Made by a program: the position numbers and the translations under genes. From contig NZ_JABWCU010000017.1 of assembly GCF_018491765.1 (NCBI RefSeq), positions 62,001 to 126,000 on the forward strand: 64,000 nucleotides of DNA, written 5' to 3'. The number at the start of each line of letters is the position of its first letter. The stretch's first letter is position 1. The stretch is from Novosphingobium profundi (GTDB lineage: Bacteria > Pseudomonadota > Alphaproteobacteria > Sphingomonadales > Sphingomonadaceae). The notes beneath the pieces are model-generated. The model saw nothing but the letters and a program-made list of their open reading frames with translations. It did no database searches and was not told the DNA's origin. Below, in pieces: positions 59,274-64,000 of this stretch.

Positions 59274-60166
59274 GCCCGGCCCTCCCCGGTGTGCTGGTAG
59301 ATCGTCTGGCCGACCGCCTTCATGCGCCGGGTGACCGGGCCGATCAGGCGTTCGGAATGGCCGATGTAGAGGAAGCCGCCGGGGACCAGCATGTCCACGA
59401 GACGCTCTTCCAGTTCGGCTTTCGCTTCGTCGTTGAAATAGATCATCACGTTCCGGCAGAAGATGGCATCGTACTTCTGGCGCATCGGCCAGGCGTCGAA
59501 GAGGTTGAGCACGCGCGGCGTCACCAGCTTGCGCAGGAGATCGGTGACGACCCGCTGTTCGCTGCCCACCGGCATCGTCCAGATCTTGCGATAGCCCTCG
59601 GGGATCGAAGCGCAGGTCGCATCCGCGTAGATACCCTGGGCCACGGCATCGACCACGTGCGGGGCGATGTCGGTGGCGAGGAGGCGGATGTCGCCCTGGC
59701 TGAGCCACGAGGCCGTCGGACGGCTCTGGCCCGCCAGCGTCATCGCGATCGTGTACACTTCCTCACCCGACGAGCACCCGGCCGACCAGATGCGCACCTT
59801 CTCGCCGCGCCGCACCTTGTCGCGCAATTCGGGCGCGACATGTGAGCGCAAGTGGTCGAAATGGTGCGCTTCGCGGAAGAAGTGCGTGTGGTTGGTGGTG
59901 AGCGCCACCACCATCGAGCGGCGCTCGACGGGGTCGCGCTTCACCAGGGCAAGATAGTCGGTGAAGGAGGTCAGGCCCTTGTCGCGCAACCGCCGGTTGA
60001 GGCGGGAGTGGACGAGGGTCATCTTCGCTTCGCTCAGGTGGATGCGGGCATCCGACTGCATGATCGCCGCGATTTCGCGGAAATGGTTGGGATGCAGCTC
60101 GGCCTGGCCGGAAAGGGCACCGCCACCAGCCGCACCCACCGCCTGTTCCGCGTGGGCCTGTTTCAC
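59270..60166 (-). CDS. cheR: Chemoreceptor methyltransferase CheR
   Basis: 298-residue SAM-dependent methyltransferase acting on receptor glutamates. Hallmarks are TTNHTHFFRE (about residue 90), the SAM-binding WSAGCSSGEEVYT (about 126) and FCRNVMIYF. The GTG at 60166 was chosen because it overlaps the cheW stop (GTGA) and starts just before the conserved domain; the frame opens further upstream over cheW. No pentapeptide-binding extension is seen. Confidence 0.95.
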   Translation of the reverse strand: MKQAHAEQAVGAAGGGALSGQAELHPNHFREIAAIMQSDARIHLSEAKMTLVHSRLNRRLRDKGLTSFTDYLALVKRDPVERRSMVVALTTNHTHFFREAHHFDHLRSHVAPELRDKVRRGEKVRIWSAGCSSGEEVYTIAMTLAGQSRPTASWLSQGDIRLLATDIAPHVVDAVAQGIYADATCASIPEGYRKIWTMPVGSEQRVVTDLLRKLVTPRVLNLFDAWPMRQKYDAIFCRNVMIYFNDEAKAELEERLVDMLVPGGFLYIGHSERLIGPVTRRMKAVGQTIYQHTGEGRA

Positions 60167-60660
60167 GCGACGAGCTCCGGAAGCTGGCGTGCCAGACCGA
60201 GCGCGTCGAGCTCGAGCAGCAGGCACATCGCCTCGTCCTGTCCGGCCTCGGTGGTGCGCCGCTCGATCTTGACGAGCCCGGCGATCGCGCTGGCGTCATT
60301 GACCTCGGCGTCGGGCGCGGGCTGGATCTCGTCGGGATTGATCGAGACGATGTCGACCACCTCGTCGACCAGGAACCCAGCATGGCGGCTGCCGATCGCG
60401 ACAACCAGCACGCACGAGCGCGAGTGCAGCTCGCTCGGCTCCCAGCCCAGGCGCTCGGACAGGCCGACGATGGGGATGACCGAGCCGCGCAAGTTGGCGA
60501 CGCCCTTGACGAAGCTGGGGACGCTGGGGAGCGGCGTGGGATCTTCCCACTCGCGGATCTCGAGCAGCGAGCTCATCTCGATGCCGAAAAGCTGCTTCCT
60601 CAGGGTGAACGTGACAATCTTGCGCTCGGCAATCGCCTTGGCGCCCTCTTCCGTGCTCAT
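60163..60660 (-). CDS. cheW: Chemotaxis coupling protein CheW
   Basis: 165-residue scaffold that links chemoreceptors to CheA. It shows the SH3-like CheW fold: VTFTLRKQLFGIEM, EIREWEDPTPLPSVPSFVKG (in part), NLRGSVIPIVGL and GFLVDEVVDIV. Length is typical. It overlaps cheA by four bases upstream and cheR downstream. Confidence 0.96.
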   Translation of the reverse strand: MSTEEGAKAIAERKIVTFTLRKQLFGIEMSSLLEIREWEDPTPLPSVPSFVKGVANLRGSVIPIVGLSERLGWEPSELHSRSCVLVVAIGSRHAGFLVDEVVDIVSINPDEIQPAPDAEVNDASAIAGLVKIERRTTEAGQDEAMCLLLELDALGLARQLPELVA

Positions 60661-62846
60661 GCTGCCATTCCTTTCACTGCATACTTTCCGCCAACGCCGT
60701 TCGCGCTGACCAGGGCATCGATATCGAGGATGAGGGCAATCGCGCCGTCACCCAGGATGGTGGCGCCACCCAGCCCGCGGATCGGGTGGAGGTTGTCCTC
60801 GAGGCTCTTGATCACGACCTCGCGGCGGTTATCGATCGTGTCGACCATCAGGCCGACATGGCCGGAGGATTCGTTCTCGACGATGATGACGAGCGATTCC
60901 TCGGGCGGGCGGCTCGAGCCCATCCCGAACATCTCGCCCACGCGGCGCACCGGCAGGTACTTGCCGCGAAGCTCGATGACCTCGGTGCTCGGCGAGGTCG
61001 CCTGGACCTGGCCGGGTTCGGGCTGGACGGTCTCGATGACGTTCGTCAGCGGCAGCACGAAGCGCTGCTCGGCCAGGCGCACGATCATGCCGTCGAGGAT
61101 CGCCAGCGTGAGCGGCAGGGCCATCGTGAAGGTCGTGCCTTCGCCGGGAACCGATGTGATCTCGAGACGACCGCCCAGGGCTTCGACGTTGGAGCGGACC
61201 ACGTCCATGCCCACGCCGCGACCCGAGATGTTCGAAATCGTCTCGGCGGTCGAGAAGCCCGGCGCGCAGATCAGCGCGTCGATTTCCTCGTCGCTGAGCG
61301 AGGCCTCGGCCGGGACGATGCCGCGCTCGACCGCCTTGGCCAGCACGCGCGCCCGGTTGATGCCGCGCCCGTCGTCGCGGATGCGCACGATGATGCGCGC
61401 GCCCTTCTGCTCGGCCGAGAGGTAGATCGTGCCTTCCTCGGGCTTGCCCGCGGCGAGACGTTCCTCGGCGCTTTCGATGCCGTGGTCGACCGCGTTGCGG
61501 ATCATGTGCGTCAAGGGATCGCCGATCTTCTCGATCACGCCCTTGTCGACTTCGGTGGTCTCGCCGGTGGTCTCGAGGATCACCTTCTTGCCCGTCTCGG
61601 CCATGAGGTCGCGCAGCATGCGGGGCACGCGCGAGAAGGCCTGGCGGATCGGCTGCGCGCGCAGCGACATGACGTTGTCCTGGATCTGGCGCGTCAGGCG
61701 CGAGAGCTCGGGCAGTTCGACACGTTCCTGGTCGGCAGGCGAGAGGCGATCGGAGAGGATCGAGCCGCGGATGACGAGCTCGCCGACGAGGTTGAGCAGC
61801 TGGTCGAGCTTGCTCAGATCGACGCGGATCGTCTGCCCGCTCTCACCGCCGCCCTGCGCCTTGGCCTTGGCCGCGGGCTTGGCCGCCTCGCTGCCTTTGG
61901 GCAGATCGAGCGCCACGACCGTCGGCGATGCCTCGGCAGGTGCCGCGATGGTCTCGAGCGCCACCGGCTCGGCCGCGCCGAGCGTCGGCAGGTCGAAGGG
62001 CAGCACGTCGGCGCTGGGCACGACGACCGCCTCTTCCTTCTCGATGTCGACCTTGGAATCGGGCGCTACGAAGTCGAAGCAGTCGCGAATGTCCTGTTCC
62101 TCGACACTCGCGGGAAGTGCGAGATCCCAGACCAGGTAGCTTTCCTCGGGGTCGAGTTCGGCCAGGGAAGGCAGCTTTTCGCGATCGACGCCGGTGATCC
62201 GGGCCCCCATCGATTCGAGCTCGCGCACGACCAGCAGCGGTTCGCTGCCATTGGCCATCGCGCCGCGCGAGGGTGCGAAGCGGACCATCCAGCCCGCGGG
62301 CTCGGGAGCCGGAACAAGATCATCGATTGCAACGGCGACCGGCTCAAAGCCGAACGGGTCGAAATCCTCGACTTGCGCGGCAACGGGCACGAAGCCGAAT
62401 TCATCGCTCGCAGGCTCGGGAGCCGGTGCGGGTGCGGCCGGTGCCGGCGCGGCGCCTGCCGAGGGCCCCTCGAGGATCATGTCGAGGCGGTGCAGCATGT
62501 CGTCATCGGCCGGCGGTTCGGAACCGCTCTGTGCCGCCGCGACGTGGTCCGAAAGGATGTCGAAGGCGTTGAGCAGCACCTGGCAGATGTCGTCGGTGGG
62601 CTCGATGCGCCCTGCCCGGACACCGTCGAGAACGTTCTCGAAGCGATGCGAAAAGCCGAGCAGCGCGTTGTGCCCGAAAGCCCCCGAGCCACCCTTGATC
62701 GAGTGAACCGCACGGAACACGCCCGCAATGACGTCGGGCGAAACGTCGCCGCTGGCCATCGCCGACAGGCCTTCCTCGGCCACCGCCAATCCTTCGGAGC
62801 ACTCTTCGAAGAAGATGCCCTGGATTTCGTCGAATTCGTCGCTCAT
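60657..62846 (-). CDS. cheA: Chemotaxis histidine kinase CheA
   Basis: 729-residue kinase. The Hpt domain carries phospho-His48 in RAVHSIKGGSG. An Ala/Pro-rich linker (130-165) and a further region follow; the dimerisation domain is at about 340-400 (DLSKLDQLLNLVGELVIRGS, in part). The ATPase domain (about 410-585) has NAVDHGIE, DDGRGIN and GRGVGMDVV, and the CheW-like domain ends the protein. The ATG at 62846 overlaps the cheY stop (ATGA); a GTG two codons earlier is less likely. It would phosphorylate both CheY copies and CheB. Confidence 0.96.
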   Translation of the reverse strand: MSDEFDEIQGIFFEECSEGLAVAEEGLSAMASGDVSPDVIAGVFRAVHSIKGGSGAFGHNALLGFSHRFENVLDGVRAGRIEPTDDICQVLLNAFDILSDHVAAAQSGSEPPADDDMLHRLDMILEGPSAGAAPAPAAPAPAPEPASDEFGFVPVAAQVEDFDPFGFEPVAVAIDDLVPAPEPAGWMVRFAPSRGAMANGSEPLLVVRELESMGARITGVDREKLPSLAELDPEESYLVWDLALPASVEEQDIRDCFDFVAPDSKVDIEKEEAVVVPSADVLPFDLPTLGAAEPVALETIAAPAEASPTVVALDLPKGSEAAKPAAKAKAQGGGESGQTIRVDLSKLDQLLNLVGELVIRGSILSDRLSPADQERVELPELSRLTRQIQDNVMSLRAQPIRQAFSRVPRMLRDLMAETGKKVILETTGETTEVDKGVIEKIGDPLTHMIRNAVDHGIESAEERLAAGKPEEGTIYLSAEQKGARIIVRIRDDGRGINRARVLAKAVERGIVPAEASLSDEEIDALICAPGFSTAETISNISGRGVGMDVVRSNVEALGGRLEITSVPGEGTTFTMALPLTLAILDGMIVRLAEQRFVLPLTNVIETVQPEPGQVQATSPSTEVIELRGKYLPVRRVGEMFGMGSSRPPEESLVIIVENESSGHVGLMVDTIDNRREVVIKSLEDNLHPIRGLGGATILGDGAIALILDIDALVSANGVGGKYAVKGMAA

Positions 62847-63208
62847 GGGCACACGCGGCGGATGGCCGCCCCCAGCTTGTCGGCGTCGAACGGCTTGGTG
62901 ATCCAGCCGGTCGCACCGGCCTCGCGCGCGCGGGCCTTCTTCTCATCGGAGAATTCGGTCGACAGGACCAGGATCGGCGTTGCCTTGAATTCGGCCTCGC
63001 CGCGCAAGGCCTCGATCAGCTCGAAGCCGTCCATCTTGGGCATGTTGATGTCGGTGATCAGCAGGTCGGGCTTGACCTCGCGCATGCGCTCGAGGCCGTG
63101 CGCGCCATCATTGGCGGACTCGATCCGGAATCCCTGGGCACTCAGCGCAGTCTTGAGAAGCATTCGAATTGTCGCGGAATCGTCGACGGTCAGGATCAGT
63201 TTGCTCAC
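62843..63208 (-). CDS. Response regulator CheY (second copy)
   Basis: 121-residue single receiver. The pocket is LTVDDSATIR, phospho-Asp is in LITDINMPKMDG (about residue 52), and the Ser/Thr and Lys switch residues are in VLSTEFSDEKK and WITKPFDADK. It sits immediately before cheA and overlaps both flanking genes, so it could act as a phosphate sink or as the main CheY. Sequence alone does not decide. Confidence 0.92.
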   Translation of the reverse strand: MSKLILTVDDSATIRMLLKTALSAQGFRIESANDGAHGLERMREVKPDLLITDINMPKMDGFELIEALRGEAEFKATPILVLSTEFSDEKKARAREAGATGWITKPFDADKLGAAIRRVCP

Positions 63209-63522
63209 GGGTGGATTTCCTCTTCAGGCAGTCCCAGGGCCGACGCCAAGCCACAGGCGTTGACGCGCTCGAGAAAGGCCGTGCTCGGATTCAGGATTTC
63301 AAAGGGCACGCCCGATGCTTGTGCATCGGCCCGTGCGGCGAGAAGGATTTGCAGGACGGCCTGGCCGATGGCCTCCACCTCGCTGGCGTCGATCCGGAAG
63401 CCATCCTCGTGGCCGGCGGATGCGAGAAGGCTGTCTCTCAGATCTTCCGCGGTCGCGGTGGATCCAATGGCGGGCAGGCAAAGCAACGGTTCGGCAACCG
63501 CCGCATCAGGCTGGATTGGCAT
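63205..63522 (-). CDS. STAS-domain protein of the chemotaxis operon
   Basis: 105-residue STAS-like protein (LLCLPAIGSTATAEDLRDSLLA, in part; DASEVEAIGQAVLQILLAA; LNACGLASALGL-like end). Proteins of this type bind partners or act as antisigma antagonists; in chemotaxis clusters the role is not well known. A conserved Ser/Thr at the usual phosphorylation position is not clear here. It overlaps motA by 17 bases and cheY by four. Confidence 0.75.
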   Translation of the reverse strand: MPIQPDAAVAEPLLCLPAIGSTATAEDLRDSLLASAGHEDGFRIDASEVEAIGQAVLQILLAARADAQASGVPFEILNPSTAFLERVNACGLASALGLPEEEIHP

Positions 63523-64000
63523 TGAGTTGCTCCTTCACTTCATCCAGGGCCATTTCGAGTTCGGAAAACGTCGGTGCATAGGGCGAGGGCGTCATGCGCC
63601 GCGCCAGTTCGATGACGACTTCGATGGGCTGTTCCTGCGCGTATCCAACGATGGCCGTCTTCACGATGAGGTAGGGCTTGAAGTCGGAGTCGATGATCTG
63701 CTGGAGCTTCTGCGCGATCGGTCCGACCAGGCAGTAGGCGAGCAGAACGCCCAGGAAGGTGCCGACGAGCGCCCCCCCGATCATCGCGCCCAGGACTTCG
63801 GTGGGCTGGTCGATCGAGCTCATTGTCTTGATCACGCCAAGCACGGCCGCCACGATCCCCAGCGCCGGAAGGCCGTCGGCCATCACCTGCAGCGCGTGCT
63901 GGGGCTGCAGTTCCTCGGCGTGGTGGCGCTCGATGTCGCCTTCCATGGCTTCGGCCAGCTGGTGCGGATCCTCGAAGTTCACGGTCATCATGCGCAAGTA
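63506..64000 (-). CDS. motA: Flagellar stator protein MotA, C-terminal part (truncated by window edge)
   Basis: About 164 residues are present; the frame is open to base 64000, so the N-terminus lies outside. Visible family features are the last two transmembrane helices (ALGIVAAVLGVIKTM and LGAMIGGALVGTFLGVLLAY) and the cytoplasmic tail with LARRMTPS. It forms the proton-driven stator with MotB, encoded at the other end of the operon. It is the first gene of that operon seen in the window. Confidence 0.93.
   Translation of the reverse strand, partial: YLRMMTVNFEDPHQLAEAMEGDIERHHAEELQPQHALQVMADGLPALGIVAAVLGVIKTMSSIDQPTEVLGAMIGGALVGTFLGVLLAYCLVGPIAQKLQQIIDSDFKPYLIVKTAIVGYAQEQPIEVVIELARRMTPSPYAPTFSELEMALDEVKEQLNANPA

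Noticed and set aside
1..64000. tRNA, rRNA, CRISPR arrays, insertion sequences and prophage genes
   Set aside because: Looked for by eye; none with supporting structure or coding sequence was found.

Overview
The window looks like an alphaproteobacterial chromosome of the Sphingomonadales (Novosphingobium/Sphingobium type). The evidence is high GC, three TonB-dependent receptors with N-terminal 'IVTG/IVTA' boxes, a HutF/HutG-type histidine pathway, a TPR-sulfotransferase next to a TonB receptor, and a FlaEY-like gene in the flagellar cluster. The genus is inferred from gene content only. No rRNA, tRNA, transposase, phage gene or CRISPR array was seen.

1-23.5 kb is mainly uptake and catabolism. 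It holds a truncated TonB receptor with a TPR-sulfotransferase, a Fur-box-controlled siderophore-type receptor, and a complete histidine-utilisation block. In that block hutF-hutC diverges from hutI-hutH-hutG-hutU, and neighbouring genes mostly share start and stop bases. An oligosaccharide locus follows: a GH3 glycosidase, a TonB receptor, a LacI regulator with palindromic operators in the divergent spacer, and a GH42-like beta-galactosidase. otsA (trehalose-6-phosphate synthase) comes next.

23.5-33.3 kb is envelope and chromosome biology. Two different L,D-transpeptidases lie in tandem. A convergent three-gene SMC operon of the Wadjet JetABC / MksFEB type follows, with no jetD/mksG nuclease gene. 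The stop codon of its ATPase lies inside an extragenic palindromic repeat. Then come a DUF454 (YbaN-like) membrane protein behind a second Fur-like box and a small orphan gene preceded by a nested hairpin.

33.4-64 kb is a large flagellar and chemotaxis cluster. On the minus strand: flgD, fliK, flhA, a Fis-type HTH gene, fliN, fliF, fliH and fliG. On the plus strand: a flaEY-like beta-propeller gene, flgB, an XRE regulator with an S24-like tail, and a GGDEF/EAL protein. On the minus strand: flgN-like, flgJ N-domain, flgI, flhB, fliR, fliQ, fliE and flgC. On the plus strand: a second short FliN-like gene, fliO and fliP. The last block is a tight minus-strand operon read motA (running off the right edge), STAS, cheY, cheA, cheW, cheR, cheB, cheY, cheD, a small CheZ-like candidate, motB and a FliL-like gene. 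A CCTATA(A/G) motif recurs in most intergenic gaps of this cluster. Other flagellar genes (fliI, fliM, flgE-H, flagellin) must lie elsewhere.

The items most worth following up are the nuclease-less JetABC operon with its repeat junction, the roughly 100-residue gene with a CheZ-like D-x-x-x-Q motif, the FlaEY-like propeller protein, and the shared flagellar promoter motif.
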